Shown one piece after another: positions 43,793-54,572 of a stretch of DNA of 64,000 nt. The stretch is from JADKAV01 sp963704075 (GTDB taxonomy: Bacteria > Actinomycetota > Actinomycetes > S36-B12 > UBA10799), in assembly GCA_963704075.1 (NCBI GenBank), contig CAVPGV010000009.1, positions 1 through 64,000 of the forward strand, in the 5' to 3' direction. The notes beneath the pieces are model-generated. The model made no database searches and was not told the origin of the DNA. It saw only the letters and a list, made by a program, of their open reading frames with translations. Position numbers and translations under genes: made by a program. Numbering within the stretch: the first letter of the stretch is position 1; each line of letters begins with the position of its first letter.

Positions 43793-44722
43793 ATGAAGAC
43801 ACTGATTGCCGCCGCGGTGTGCTGCGTGGCCATCGCTCCTGTCCTCGGCACGCTGCCGAGCACCGCTGAACCCAAACGTGGGCCGGTGCCCGCCGGCTCC
43901 GGCAGCGGTCTGGGTGAGTACGCCAAACCCGCGGGGACCGTCGAAGGCTTCGCCGCCTACGTTCCCCAGTCCAGTTGTGACCCCAAATGGCGCAAGGGGA
44001 TCAAGAAGTTCCGCGATCTCGTCCTGCAGCGGTATCCACAGACCCAGGACTGGGGATCGATCCGCAACTGCACCGACGACGGCATCAGTGAGCACCTCGA
44101 TGGCCGCGCCTGGGACTGGCACGCCGACGTCAAGGATCCGAAGCAGTTCGCCGCAGCCACCGACCTGATCAACTGGCTCATGGCCAAGGGGCCCGATGGG
44201 AAGTCCGCGTATTGGGCGCGACGACTGGGCATCATGTACATCGGCTACAACAAGCGCATCTGGGGTTCGTACCGCGCCTCGGAAGGATGGCGCAAGTTGT
44301 CGAACTCCAACCCCCACACCGACCATGTGCACTTCTCCTTCTCCTGGGCAGGAGCGTTCGGAAAGACCAGCTTCTGGGACGGGACTGCCGCCGCGGAGGA
44401 CTACGGACCGTGCCGGCCGTTCCAGGGTGAGCCGGCCGCCCTGCACGTGCGGAAGTCTCCGAACCTGCGTCCCTGTGCGTCACCGGCCCCGCTGAGCCGG
44501 ACCTCGTCGAAACCGGGGAAACTCCTGTGGCGCGGCAGTCAATCCCGGGAGGTGCTTGCCGTCCAGCGCGCGCTCGGGGTGGCCGGTGCCAACGGCTTCT
44601 TCGGGCCCGCCACCATGCGAGCAGTCGCGCAGTACCAGAGGCGCAACTCCTTGACCGCCAGCGGCGCGGTGGACACGCGCACCCGCAGTGCACTGGTCTC
44701 CGACGGGGTCCTCAAGCGCTGA
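43793..44722 (+). CDS. Secreted M15-like peptidase with C-terminal peptidoglycan-binding domain
   Basis: The 309-residue product has a signal peptide (MKTLIAAAVCCVAIAPVLG). A zinc site of the M15/ARB_07466-like fold is seen as SEHLDGRAWDWH and NPHTDHVHFSFSW. From about 240 a peptidoglycan-binding-1 domain follows (GSQSREVLAVQRALGV, then GFFGPATMRAVAQYQR). It probably cuts peptidoglycan cross-bridges or stems. The ATG at 43793 sits 8 nt after GGAG. Its stop overlaps the CoiA-like gene by 11 bp. Confidence 0.85.
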   Translation: MKTLIAAAVCCVAIAPVLGTLPSTAEPKRGPVPAGSGSGLGEYAKPAGTVEGFAAYVPQSSCDPKWRKGIKKFRDLVLQRYPQTQDWGSIRNCTDDGISEHLDGRAWDWHADVKDPKQFAAATDLINWLMAKGPDGKSAYWARRLGIMYIGYNKRIWGSYRASEGWRKLSNSNPHTDHVHFSFSWAGAFGKTSFWDGTAAAEDYGPCRPFQGEPAALHVRKSPNLRPCASPAPLSRTSSKPGKLLWRGSQSREVLAVQRALGVAGANGFFGPATMRAVAQYQRRNSLTASGAVDTRTRSALVSDGVLKR

Positions 44723-45547
44723 GGCACCAGTGGCCCGCCGCGATGGGCCCACCGGCAGTCCGGCCCCCGGTGCGGCGACCGAGGGCTATGGCGGGACCCC
44801 AGTACCCGCAGCATGTCCGGTGGTCCTCGTCGGCCGAGCGCATCTGACGCACCACCGGCAGGCCGCACTCACACGTCCCGCGCAGCCAGCGGGAGACACC
44901 TACCTCGCGCAGATCGCCACACATGGGGCACAGCAACCGCATCGTCTCCACGGCAGCGCCGGCGCTGGGCACCACGTCACGCCACCGACAGGAGCCCGCC
45001 AGCAACTGTCCGACCAAGCGATTGACGGCGATGGTCCGCCCGGTCACCACCACCCGCGGGTCGGCCAGCCAGTCGGTGACGGTGAACAGTGGCAGGTGCT
45101 CCGCGGCCTGGTAGCCGGGCGGGACCTTGGCGACCAGCCATACGGCTCGCACACCGGCGGCCGCATACGTCGCCTGCCGACGCTCGTATTCCCGCAGCAC
45201 CTGCCGGGACTTCTGCACCTCGAAGGCCACGCGCGCCCCGTCCCGTTCGGCCATCACGTCGGCGATGAAACCCTCACCGGGAACCTCCGTGGCCGCCGAC
45301 CAACCCGCTTGCGCCACGGCTCGGGCAACCACCGCTTTGACGTGCAAGTGCTCCTGCGATTCCGGCGCGTGAGAGCCACACGAGCGTTCGTGCACGAAGT
45401 GTCGCGTTCCGAGCCGGGAAACCCGCGGGAAGGCCGGATGCCCGCAGGGTGCAGGAGGATCGACCGGCCGCGCAGTCGCGACCAGGCGCCCTCGTCCATC
45501 AGGGGGCCGCATACGAGTTCGTCATCGACGGTGGCACTCAGCGGCAT
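44712..45547 (-). pseudogene. CoiA-like competence/nuclease protein with one frameshift
   Basis: The N-terminus (MPLSATVDDELVCGPL, then SRLRGRSILLHP) runs from ATG 45547 and loses frame near 45450. The continuation (CGHPAFPRVSRLGTRHFVHE, ESQEHLHVKA) is in a second frame to 44712. Adding one base after CTGCACCC would restore a single protein of about 277 residues. The nuclease core FIADVMAERDGARVAFEVQKS has the D and ExQ pattern of CoiA. C-terminal Cys pairs (LLCPMCG, TCECG) suggest a zinc ribbon. CoiA proteins act in natural transformation. I cannot tell a real mutation from an assembly error. Confidence 0.75.
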
Positions 45548-45614
45548 GTCCCAGTCGTACCGGGATTCCAGACGTCGACGGAAGGCCGATCCGACGATCT
45601 GTGGATGAATGAAG

Positions 45615-46148
45615 CTACTTGTAGTACGGAGGCGCCCAGCCGAGATAGGGGCCCCAGTCGTTCATCTCGCGCCATTTGATCATCTCGACGGAACCGTCGG
45701 GCATGTTGGTCACCGCCTTGTCATCGCCCACATACGTGGCGATGTGGCCGGCGTTATGACCGGGGTCCCAGAACATCTGCGCCCCCAGGGGAGGATTGCG
45801 GTCCTTCGGATGTGCCAGTCCGGCCTTCTTCGCCCGGTGCCACTGATCGAAGGCGGTGCCGAGGCGCGGGCCCTTGGGCATGTAGGCGTCGTCGGCGAGT
45901 TTCAGGCATTGTGACCAGTACCCGGTCGCGTGGGCTTTCGCGAGGTCCCGCAGGTATTCGACCGCCTTCTTGGGCGCGCGGGTCGTCCCGATCGGACGCA
46001 TGACCTCGTCGCGTGACACCTTGTCGACGCGCGCCTCGGACCAGCCGGCACCCACTTCGGTTCCGACGCCCAGGTCAGGAGACGCCATCGCGGGACGTGC
46101 CACGAGGACCAGTCCGATCATGATTCCCCCGCAGAGAATGCGGTTCAT
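45615..46148 (-). CDS. Secreted Cys/His protein, paralogue 1 (NlpC/P60- or CHAP-like)
   Basis: The 177-residue product has a short signal peptide (MNRILCGGIMIGLVLVARPA). The conserved core is SQCLKLADDAY, QWHRAKKAGLAHP, GAQMFWDPGHNAGHIATYVG, TNMPDGSVEMIKW and a C-terminal GPYLGWAPPYY. A Cys early and a His about 80 residues later fit a papain-like fold such as NlpC/P60 or CHAP, which cut peptidoglycan stems. That activity is inferred. Two paralogues lie at 57.3 and 58.0 kb. The start could be the later ATG (46121), which has a better GGGGGA site. Confidence 0.72.
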   Translation of the reverse strand: MNRILCGGIMIGLVLVARPAMASPDLGVGTEVGAGWSEARVDKVSRDEVMRPIGTTRAPKKAVEYLRDLAKAHATGYWSQCLKLADDAYMPKGPRLGTAFDQWHRAKKAGLAHPKDRNPPLGAQMFWDPGHNAGHIATYVGDDKAVTNMPDGSVEMIKWREMNDWGPYLGWAPPYYK

Positions 46149-46525
46149 GATCCAAGTGACCCATATTTCGCGTCCGGAGGTTCCTGAATTCCGGTGAGGT
46201 TCGTCACAATCCGTCAGCGGGCGACTACCGCGCCGGCGGCAGCCGTCACTGGGTCTGGAACAGCCGCAGGCACCCGACCACGTTCGTTGCGCTGGTGTTG
46301 CCGTTCGTACCGTTCTGCCGGGGAGGCCGGTCAAGAGAGCCGATCCTTCTGCGCGAACCTTCCTGGGCAGAACAACCAAACCAGGATCACGCTCGCCAGG
46401 CGTGGCGCCGACGCCGAACCGCCTTTGCCGATTCGGGAGTCGCCGAACGTCGCACCCATTGACGACACGGCGCTGCGCGCACTGGCGAGACTCAGATGAA
46501 CGCATCGCCGAGCACGCGTCGTGGA
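46149..46525. other. Intergenic stretch upstream of paralogue 1
   Basis: I see no gene. The stretch should hold the promoter of paralogue 1 and the end of the MFS remnant's transcript. Confidence 0.4.
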
Positions 46526-47733
46526 CTACTGGGCTTCGGGTGAGGCTAGATCGCGAACAAGAAGAGCTCCTGCGACCAGCCCCGCAGCCGCTACGAAGCC
46601 GAACCCACCGATGAGCCCGAACGCCGCCGCCAGCGCACCGACCGCGACGTTGGCCACAGCCCCACCTGCCTGCAATGCCAAGCTCTCCACCGACATCATC
46701 GTGGCGCGCACCGAGGAGTCGACGCGGCTGTGGAGCAGACCTGCCATGACGGGGCCCTGCAGACCGACCATGAGGTAGACGAGCAAGAAGCCAGCCGCGG
46801 CGACGGGCAGACTGGGCGCGGACACCAGCAGCACCGCCAAGGCTGCGATCATGAACGCGACTGCCGCGACCTTGGCTCGCCGGCCCGGTAGCCGCGTGCT
46901 CAATCCGGCCCCGAGCGCCGCCACCCCGAACGCGGCAGCGGTCAGCAGCCCGTAGACCCCCGAAGCCTGCGTCGGATCCCCGAGGAGGTCGGCGAAGGCG
47001 TTCGGGGCGAGCAACTCGATCCCGCTGAGCACAATCCCCAGGCATGCCGGCCACCAGCATCACCCGGCGGACCCGTGATCGCCCGGCCGCGTGTCGGACC
47101 GCAACAGCGACCGTGGTTCGCAACGGCGCTTTCACGCGCTGCCCGTCATCGGTCACCAAGAGTCCGGCGACGATGGCGAAGGCGATGGTCATCAGCGAAG
47201 CGACCGCGAAAGGGATCGACAGAGCGAGGAAGCCGCCGCCGGTCTGCGGGCAGCTCGGAACCAAGGCGCGGCAGCAGGCCTCCGATCACCGAGCCGACTC
47301 CCAGTCCTAGCGATTCCGCCACCTGCCCACGGGCGAGACCTGACTCGATCATCGCGTCGTCGGCGCCGCGCATACTGTCCACGAACCACGACTCGACCGG
47401 CCCCGACGACAGCGCACGCGCCGTCCCCAGGACCCCGACGCCCAACAGAATCACCGGGGTGCTCCCGGAAAGAGCCAGCACCCCGAGGCCGAGGCCGAGC
47501 ATCAGCGCCGATGCCACGATCACCCGCCGCCGCCCCCAGGAGTCGGCCAATCCGCCCGTGGGCAGCTCCAGCAGAAGTGTGACCACGCCGTAGACCGCCA
47601 TGATCTGGCCCACCGTGTTGATGGGCAATCCACGCGCTCCCAGCAGCAGAACCAGCACTGGGATCACCAAACCGACCGGGAACCACCTCATGGCGCTGAG
47701 CAGCGCAAGGCGGTTGGCAGGCTGTTTCAACAC
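46526..47733 (-). pseudogene. MFS transporter with two frameshifts
   Basis: Three consecutive frames together encode one 12-helix MFS protein of about 400 residues. The N-terminal part starts at ATG 47733 (MLKQPANRLALLSAMRWFPV; loop DSWGRRRVIVAS) and ends near 47270. The middle part (FLALSIPFAVASLMTIAFAI) runs to about 47045. The C-terminal part (GIELLAPNAFADLLGDP to SPEAQ) ends at 46526. Protein similarity continues across both breaks with no missing residues, so two one-base indels explain it. The family resembles uncharacterised drug-efflux MFS proteins. Confidence 0.78.
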
Positions 47734-48261
47734 GAGGCAACGCTATCCACCGTCGACTCAAGGCGGCCATGGGCGGAGCCGTAGTCGGTGGCATGCGGGG
47801 GCCGTGCGCTCTCTGCCTGTGGGTTGCCACGAACTGATGGCTTGGTGTGTCACCGCCCGACCGGGGCGTCCGTGGCCCCGGAGTCCCACCGAGATCACCG
47901 TCGCCACCTACGACCTGTGCCCAACTGCAGCAGTCGGCACCCTTGGGAACCCAGGCGCATCGCGGTCAATTCGCGCCGCACTCTTCCGGCTGGAACCCGG
48001 CGCCAACCACCATCAGCGAAATGGCCCGTTAGTTGCCGAATGGCCCCCAATTTGCGGGTCACTTGGCAACTAACGGGCCATTTCGCAAGAAGGATATCGG
48101 CCGGGTCAGCCGCTGGCGTCAGTCCGAGCTGGCACGTGCCTCCCCGCGCCTGGAACCCGACGCCCGATGCAAAGGCGAGGAGCCCGGCTCTCCCCTCGCG
48201 AGCCGGGATCCTCTGGGTCGCCAGGCGTCCCCCTCAAGAAACGCCTGACGGGTCGGGTGGT
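47734..48261. other. Intergenic stretch with a long palindrome
   Basis: This 528-bp gap contains no gene I can support. Its one striking structure is the palindrome at 48016-48086, described separately. Confidence 0.5.
48016..48086. repeat. Palindromic TGGCCC element, copy 1 (19-nt period)
   Basis: Arms at 48016-48037 and 48065-48086 are perfectly complementary over 22 bp. Within it TGGCCC occurs at 48022 and 48041, GGGTCA at 48056 and GGGCCA at 48075. The pattern is TGGCCC-N13-TGGCCC-N9-GGGTCA-N13-GGGCCA, 59 nt long. The inner sites also pair, so the element folds into one long hairpin. Confidence 0.85.
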
Positions 48262-48798
48262 CTAAAGGTTCAGGAAGCGTTGCGGGTTCACCTGGTCGCC
48301 GTCGACGAGCACCTCGAAGTGGAGGTGCGGGCCACTGCTGTTGCCGGTGTTTCCCAGTGCCCCGATGCGCTGTCCGCGCTCCACGCGCTCACCCTTCTTG
48401 ACGCCGATGGCCGAGAGGTGGGCGTAGCGGGTCCGGGTGCCGTCACCGTGGGCGATCTCGATCATGTTGCCGTACGCGCCGGCACTGCTCGCATGGACGA
48501 CCTTGCCGCTGTCTGCGGCGTCGATCGCCTGCCCCACAGGGCCTGCGAAATCGAGGCCCGTGTGGTGACCGGAACTCCACATGGCCCCGGACTGCCCGAA
48601 CCGGGCCGAGATCTTGTATTTCGTTGTGGGGACCACCATGCCCTCAGCCTTGGCGGCAGCGGTGTAGTTCACGTCGGAGCCGATCACATCGATCGCGCGG
48701 GATTCCGTGGCCCGGGAGGAGCTCGTCGCCATCGCGGGAGTTGCCACCGCACCAACGGCCAACATCGCGAGAGCGGGGGTGACGAGCGTGCGGTTCAC
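48262..48798 (-). CDS. Secreted M23 family peptidase (LytM-type)
   Basis: The 178-residue product has a signal peptide (VNRTLVTPALAMLAVGAVAT, AMA cleavage). The zinc motifs are HHTGLDFAGP (HxxxD) and GPHLHFEV (HxH). NSSGPHLHFE and YAHLSAI are typical of LytM endopeptidases and related degenerate activators; all catalytic residues are kept. I chose GTG 48798 for its AAAGGA site. It acts on peptidoglycan. Confidence 0.92.
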   Translation of the reverse strand: MNRTLVTPALAMLAVGAVATPAMATSSSRATESRAIDVIGSDVNYTAAAKAEGMVVPTTKYKISARFGQSGAMWSSGHHTGLDFAGPVGQAIDAADSGKVVHASSAGAYGNMIEIAHGDGTRTRYAHLSAIGVKKGERVERGQRIGALGNTGNSSGPHLHFEVLVDGDQVNPQRFLNL

Positions 48799-48997
48799 GG
48801 CGTTTCCTTTCAGGTCGGGTGACATCCGTGTGATCCCCACACGCAGCATTCGTCAACAGGTGCATTTCCCCCGAACCGGACATTTGGCATGTGGGCTCGG
48901 CGACATCGACGTGACCCAGACCACATGCGCCATGACTCTCACCGAATCCCCAGGTTGATCTCATCGGGTCTCAAGGTTGCCGACCGACAGTCGGGTC

Positions 48998-49495
48998 ATG
49001 GACACATACAGAACCGAACCTGTCACCGAGTACTCCCCCCGACCTGCTGCCGACCACTGGCGCCACGCGTTCCGGGCAGAACGGACCAAAGCCCGGATCC
49101 TCGGCGCCACAACCGTCGCCGCCTCACTGCTGGCGGTCGGTGCGGGCGCATGGGGCTTGAGCAACGCCGATAGCGGACAATCCGCCGGCCAGGTAGGTGG
49201 ACCCACGACCAGCCAGTTCGGACCGCCCGGGACCGCGCCGGGTGGTTCGACGGCCATACCGCCGGGCGGCGGTCAAGGATCGGGGCAGGACCTAGCGGCC
49301 CTGTTGTTCAACAGCGATGGCAGCGTCAACGCCGCCGCGGTGGAGCAGTTCCTGAGCAGGCTGCCGGGCTCGCTCGAGGAGTTCCTCACGTTCGCGGTTC
49401 AGAACGGCGACCTGACGCAGGATCAGGCTGATCTCATCGCGCAGGCAGCCTCGGATTCCTCGAGCACCACACCGACAAGCTCCGAGGACATCTGA
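48998..49495 (+). CDS. Membrane-anchored hypothetical protein opening the envelope operon
   Basis: The 165-residue protein has one membrane helix (TTVAASLLAVGAGAWGL, about 38-55), a Gly/Pro/Ser-rich spacer and an extracytoplasmic acidic helical part (AVEQFLSRLPGSLEEFL). I recognise no family. Its stop overlaps the start of the GT2-GtrA gene (TGATG), so it is co-translated with it and may be a partner of the glycosyltransferases. Confidence 0.65.
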   Translation: MDTYRTEPVTEYSPRPAADHWRHAFRAERTKARILGATTVAASLLAVGAGAWGLSNADSGQSAGQVGGPTTSQFGPPGTAPGGSTAIPPGGGQGSGQDLAALLFNSDGSVNAAAVEQFLSRLPGSLEEFLTFAVQNGDLTQDQADLIAQAASDSSSTTPTSSEDI

Positions 49496-50652
49496 TGACC
49501 ACCCTTCAGCAAGCACCCCCCATCACCGCCAAGGCGCTCGTGGACGTGGAGATCGTCGTCCCGGTGTACAACGAGGAACGGGCGCTACGACCGAGCGTGC
49601 AAGCACTGGACGCCTATGCCCACACGATGCCCTGGACCTACCGGATCGTCATCGCGGACAACGCGAGTACCGACGGCACGGCCGATGTGGGCCGGGCTCT
49701 GCACGAACAGATGGGCGTTGACTACCTGCGCCTGGAGGAGAAGGGCCGCGGCCGCGCACTTCGCCGGGCGTGGGGTCAGGCGAACGCACGGGTGGTGGCC
49801 TACATGGACGTGGACCTGTCCACGGACCTGGCCGCGCTGCCGGTGCTTGTCGCCCCCCTGCTCTCCGGGCACTCCGACGTGGCGATCGGGACCCGACTCA
49901 GCCGGTCGTCACGGGTCGAGCGCGGGCGCAAGCGCGAGTTCATCTCCCGCAGCTACAACCGACTTCTCCGCCTGACGCTGCGGTCGGGCTTCTCCGATGC
50001 GCAGTGCGGCTTCAAGGCGGTCCGCGCCGACCGCCTGCCCGCCCTGCTGTCCGCGGTGCAGGACCAAGAGTGGTTCTTCGACACCGAACTGCTGGTCGTC
50101 GCCGAACAGACAGGCTTGCGCATTCACGAGGTGCCCGTGGACTGGGTGGACGATCCGGACTCGCGGGTGGACATCGTCGACACCGCGCTCGCCGATCTGC
50201 GAGGAATCGCTCGGATGGGCGCGCAGATCGCACGCGGCGAGCTGCGGATGAGCGATGTCCCGCGGCAGCGCGGCGCCGGTCAGGTACTGCGGTTCATCGG
50301 GGTGGGCATCGCCTCCACGGCCCTCTACGCCGTGCTCTACCTGCTTATGCGCAACCTGCTGGACCCCGTCGCCTCCAATGTTGCGGCGCTCCTGCTCGCC
50401 ACGGCGGCGAACACGGCGGTGAACCGCCGCTTCACATTCGGCATCCGTGGCCGGTCGGGCTGGCTGGTCCATCAGGCCAAGGGCTACGCGGTCCTCGGGG
50501 TAGCCCTGATCATCACCACAGCAACCGCGATGGCACTTCCGGCGGACACCGGTCGCGGCCTGGAACTGCTGGCCCTGACAGCCGCGAACCTGTTCGCGAC
50601 CCTGATCCGCTTCGTTGCGTTCCGTTCCTGGATCTTCGGAGGTTCCCGATGA
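49495..50652 (+). CDS. GT2 glycosyltransferase fused to a GtrA membrane domain (YkcC-like)
   Basis: The 385-residue protein has a GT-A domain (1-240) with VEIVVPVYNEER, IADNASTDGTAD and the DxD-type YMDVDLSTDLAAL, as in polyprenyl-phosphate sugar transferases (DPM1/YkcC). Residues about 265-385 form a GtrA domain with four helices (VLRFIGVGIASTALYAVLYL). It should make a lipid-linked sugar and help flip it. It overlaps both neighbours. Confidence 0.88.
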   Translation: MTTLQQAPPITAKALVDVEIVVPVYNEERALRPSVQALDAYAHTMPWTYRIVIADNASTDGTADVGRALHEQMGVDYLRLEEKGRGRALRRAWGQANARVVAYMDVDLSTDLAALPVLVAPLLSGHSDVAIGTRLSRSSRVERGRKREFISRSYNRLLRLTLRSGFSDAQCGFKAVRADRLPALLSAVQDQEWFFDTELLVVAEQTGLRIHEVPVDWVDDPDSRVDIVDTALADLRGIARMGAQIARGELRMSDVPRQRGAGQVLRFIGVGIASTALYAVLYLLMRNLLDPVASNVAALLLATAANTAVNRRFTFGIRGRSGWLVHQAKGYAVLGVALIITTATAMALPADTGRGLELLALTAANLFATLIRFVAFRSWIFGGSR

Positions 50653-52521
50653 CCGCAACCCTGGACTCCCCGACCTCCGCCGCGACGGAGCCGACAGCGA
50701 AGTCCCGCGACTGGACACGGTTCGGTCTGTACGCACTCCTGCTGAGCACCGCCGTGCTGTACCTGTGGGGACTGTCGGGGTGGGCGAACAGCTTCTATTC
50801 AGCTGCGGCGCAGGCAGGATCGCAGAATTGGGAGGCCTTCTTCTTCGGGTCGTCCGACGCAGGTAACTCGATCACTGTGGACAAACCTCCCGCGAGCATC
50901 TGGGTGATGGCGACCTCGGTGCGCCTGTTCGGGCTGAACTCGTGGAGCATCCTGGTTCCGCAGGCGCTCATGGGCGTCGCGTCGGTCTGGGTCCTCTACC
51001 TGGCCGTGTCCCGCTACTTCGGCAAGCCCGCTGGACTGCTCGCCGGCGCCATCCTCGCCACGACGCCGGTGGCCACCTTGATGTTCCGTTTCAACAACCC
51101 CGACGCGTTGCTCGTTCTGCTGCTGGTGGTGGCCACGTACTGTGTGCTGCGCGCGTTGGAACATGAGCGGCTTCGCTGGATCGTGCTGGCCGCAGTCGCG
51201 GTTGGCTTCGCATTCCTGACCAAGAGCCTGCAGGCGTTCCTGGTCCTGCCGGGCTTCGCACTGGCGATCCTGATCTACTCCCGGCGGCGGGTCGCGATGG
51301 TGCTGTGGGCGGCCGTGAGCCTCATCGTCGCCGGCGGCTGGTGGCTGTTGATCGTCGAACTCGTCCCGGAGTCCGCGCGACCCTACATCGGCGGATCACA
51401 GACCAACTCGGCGCTGGAACTCATCCTCGGCTACAACGGCCTGGGCAGGTTGACCGGTGACGAGGCCGGCAGCGTCGGCGGTGGCGCGGGCGCCGGTGGC
51501 ACGGGGATGTGGGGTTCACCGAGTTGGCACCGGATGTTCGACGCCGACTGGGCGGGTCAGATCGCGTGGTTGCTGCCGGCGGCGTTCGCAGCCATCGTGA
51601 TCACCTGGGTGGTGAGCAAGCAGCGCATGCAGCGCGTGTCCACACTGCTGTGGGGCGGCTGGCTGCTGGTCACCTGGGCGGTGTTCAGTTTCAGCCAAGG
51701 GATCATCCACCAGTACTACGCGGTGGCACTGGCCCCTGCCATCGCTGCCCTGGTGGCGATGGCCGTCACGCTGCTGTGGCGGTCCCGCGCGTACGTGGGA
51801 CTCGCCGTTCTGCTGGGCGGATCCGCGCTGTACGCCGGCACCCTGCTGATCCGCGGAGGATACGACCTTCTGGCATGGCCGGTGCTGGTGGTGGGTGTAC
51901 TCGCAGCACTCCTGCTGGGGCTGGGCGACCTGACCCCGACCACGGTACGCCGCGCACTCGTCGGCGCACTGATCGTCGTCACCCTGGCAGGCCCCACTGC
52001 CTTCAGCATCGAGACCGCCTCCCGGGTCACCAGCGGCTCCCTGCCTACCGCAGGTCCGAGTCTGTCAGCGGCAAGCAGTACGCCGGGCGGTCAGCCCGAT
52101 GGGGCACAAGGCGGACGAGCCAGGCGGCGGACAGGCGCAAGCGGGTCGGACCGGTGGCGGGTTGCTCGACTCTCCCGACGTGAGCAGCGAGTTGGTGCAA
52201 ACCCTCAACGAGAACGCGTCTGACTTCACGTGGGTGGCCGCCGGGATCGGCAGTCAGACGGCCGCCGGATACCAGTTGTCCACCGGCAACCCGGTCCTGC
52301 CCATCGGCGGCTTCAACGGCAGCGATCCGTCACCGACTCTGGAGCAGTTCCAGCAGTACGTGGCACAGGGCCAGATCCACTGGTTCATCGCAGGGTCCTC
52401 GGGCGGACCGGGCGGAATGGGACCGGGTGGCCAGGCGAGCTCGGACATCAGTGCATGGGTGTCGGAGAATTTCGAGGCCACCACTGTTGATGGCGTCACC
52501 TTGTACGACTTGACGGCATGA
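50649..52521 (+). pseudogene. ArnT/YkcB-like membrane glycosyltransferase (GT39/GT83 type), one frameshift
   Basis: From ATG 50649 the frame encodes about 12 membrane segments with the family motifs FFFGSSDAGNSITVDKPPAS, LMFRFNNPDALLVLLLV and HQYYAVALAPA. The frame is lost in a Gly/Gln-rich stretch near 52100-52150. The C-terminal extracytoplasmic domain (DFTWVAAGIGSQTAAGYQL, VLPIGGFNGSDPSPTLEQF, ending LYDLTA) continues in the next frame to 52521. Joined, it would have about 620 residues. YkcB-like enzymes move sugars from lipid carriers to envelope acceptors. Overlaps with both neighbours argue that the gene is meant to be intact. Confidence 0.82.
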
Positions 52522-53222
52522 TGGAACCCATGCCGGAGGCACGACTGCTGGTCGCGGATGATGAACCCACCATCCTGGACCTGCTCTGCACGAGCCTCCG
52601 GCATGCGGGCTTCCAGGTCGTGGCCGCTCGCGACGGCGACCAGGCCCTGAGTCTGGCCCGCCAGCAGCGGCCCGACGTCCTGATCCTCGACGTGATGATG
52701 CCCGGCCATGACGGCTTCGAGGTGGTATCCACGCTCCGCAGCGAGGGGCTCAACGCGCCGGTGCTGTTCCTGACCGCGCGCGACGCCACCGCGGACAAGG
52801 TGCGGGGCTTGACCGTCGGCGGGGACGATTACGTCACGAAGCCGTTCAGCCTGGACGAGGTCCACGCCCGCGTCCGCGCACTGTTGCGTCGAAGCGGGAC
52901 GGGGACGGTGACCCGGCCGTCGGCGACCATTCAGGTAGCCGACCTCGAACTCGATGACGACCGCCATGAGGTCCGGCGCGCCGGCCACGTCGTCGATCTG
53001 ACACCAACGGAGTTCAACCTGTTGCGCCTGTTCATGCAGAACCCGAACCGGGTCCTGAGCAAGTCGGTGATCCTCGACCGCGTGTGGGACTACGCCTTCG
53101 AGGGCGACGGCGCGATCGTCGAGTCGTATGTCTCCTACCTCCGGCGCAAGGTCGACCTCACGCAGCCGCGGTTGATACACACGGTCCGGGGCGTGGGCTA
53201 CGTCCTGAAGGTGCCCGCCTGA
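52518..53222 (+). CDS. OmpR/PhoB-type response regulator
   Basis: The 234-residue protein has a receiver domain with acidic pocket VADDEP, the phospho-acceptor Asp58 (VLILDVMMPG), FLTARDA and the Lys of VTKPF. A winged-helix output domain follows (TPTEFNLLRLFMQNPNRVLSK, ending VRGVGYVLKV). It overlaps the transferase (ATGA) and the kinase (TGATG), so it belongs to one coupled operon. Confidence 0.95.
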   Translation: MMEPMPEARLLVADDEPTILDLLCTSLRHAGFQVVAARDGDQALSLARQQRPDVLILDVMMPGHDGFEVVSTLRSEGLNAPVLFLTARDATADKVRGLTVGGDDYVTKPFSLDEVHARVRALLRRSGTGTVTRPSATIQVADLELDDDRHEVRRAGHVVDLTPTEFNLLRLFMQNPNRVLSKSVILDRVWDYAFEGDGAIVESYVSYLRRKVDLTQPRLIHTVRGVGYVLKVPA

Positions 53223-54572
53223 TGCCACTGCGCACGAAACTCCCGTTGCTGATCGGCGGCGCTGGTGAGTCTGGCGCTGCTGGTTGCGGGCGTGCTCGCC
53301 ACCACCGCCATGCACTCCTACCTGATCGATCAGATCGACACCGAACTCCTGCGAACCCAGAAGCGCACCACCGGCACGTCCCCCGGACGCGACCGCACCG
53401 TCCGGGCCGCCGAGCGATCTGTTCATCCAGTTCAACAACGCCGACGGCTCCACGGCCCGGCAGGTCGACAATCTGCCCACCGGGGTGTCGGCACCGGCTC
53501 TGCCGGCCATGACGCAGGCGCAGGCTCAGGAGCGCGCCGACGAGCCGTTCACGGCCGACGGCTGGCGGGTGATGGTCACACCGACCATCACCGGATCGGT
53601 CATGGTCGCCAAGTCGCTGTCCTCGGTCGATGCCACCGTCACCAGACTCATCGTGCTGGAACTGGCGGTGGGGGCACTGGTCCTGGTGGCAGTCACGCTG
53701 CTCAGCACGGTGGCTGTTCGCCGGTCTTTGCGCCCCCTGCGGCAGGTGGAGCTCACCGCGGTGGGCATCACCGTGGGGGATCTGTCCCGACGAATCCCCG
53801 ACCCCGATCCACGCACCGAGGTGGGTGAGGTCGGGGCGGCTTTGAACACCATGCTGGACGAACTCCACAAATCGTCCATCCAGCGACAGGCTGCGCTGAG
53901 TGCGGCGCAGGACTCCGAGGCCCGCATGCGTCAGTTCGTTGCCGACGCGAGCCACGAGTTGCGCACGCCACTGACCTCGGTCCACGGCATCTCCGAGTTG
54001 TACCGGCAGGGGGCGATCCCTGCCGATCAGATCGCCGACGCCTTCGCTGGCATCGAGCAACAGTCCGAGCGGATGGCACAGCTCGTGAGCGACCTGCTGC
54101 TGCTCGCCCGCCGGGACGAGCGCCTGCCTCTGGACCGCCGACCGGTCGATCTTCTCGAGGTCTGCTCGAACGCCGTCCGGTCGACGATCACGAACGTTCG
54201 GTGAGTCTCGAGATGATCCCGGGCAGTCGCGCTCCCATCGTGGATGGCGATGCCACCGGTCTTCGACAGGTCGTCGATAATCTGATGGTGAACGCGGTCC
54301 AACACGGTCAGGGGGACATCCTCGTCGCTGTGGGCACCGAGGGTGACGAGGCGGTGGTCCGGGTCAGCGACGAGGGTCCAGGCGTCGCACCGTCGGATCG
54401 ACTGCGGGTCTTCGACCGCTTCTACCGCGGCGCCGACGACCGGTCGCGGTCGACGGGCGGATCCGGGCTGGGACTGAGTATCGTCGCCGCCATCGTCGCC
54501 GCCCACGGGGGAACCGTGGACGTTCAGGGATCTGTGTTCACCGTCAGACTGCCCTGCGCTGCAGCGCCATGA
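53222..54572 (+). pseudogene. Sensor histidine kinase with three frame changes
   Basis: The kinase is complete at protein level but in pieces. ATG 53222 gives MPLRTKLPLLIGG. A second frame from about 53265 gives SLALLVAGVLATTAMHSYLI. A third from about 53416 gives DLFIQFNNADGS, a second helix, the HAMP domain (RRSLRPLRQVELTAVGI) and the His box DASHELRTPLTS, and ends at 54204. The last frame (about 54201 on) holds the ATPase with DNLMVNAVQH, DEGPGV, FDRFYRG and GGSGLGLSIV. All functional motifs survive, so indels in the assembly are a serious alternative to true inactivation. It would partner the preceding regulator. Confidence 0.82.
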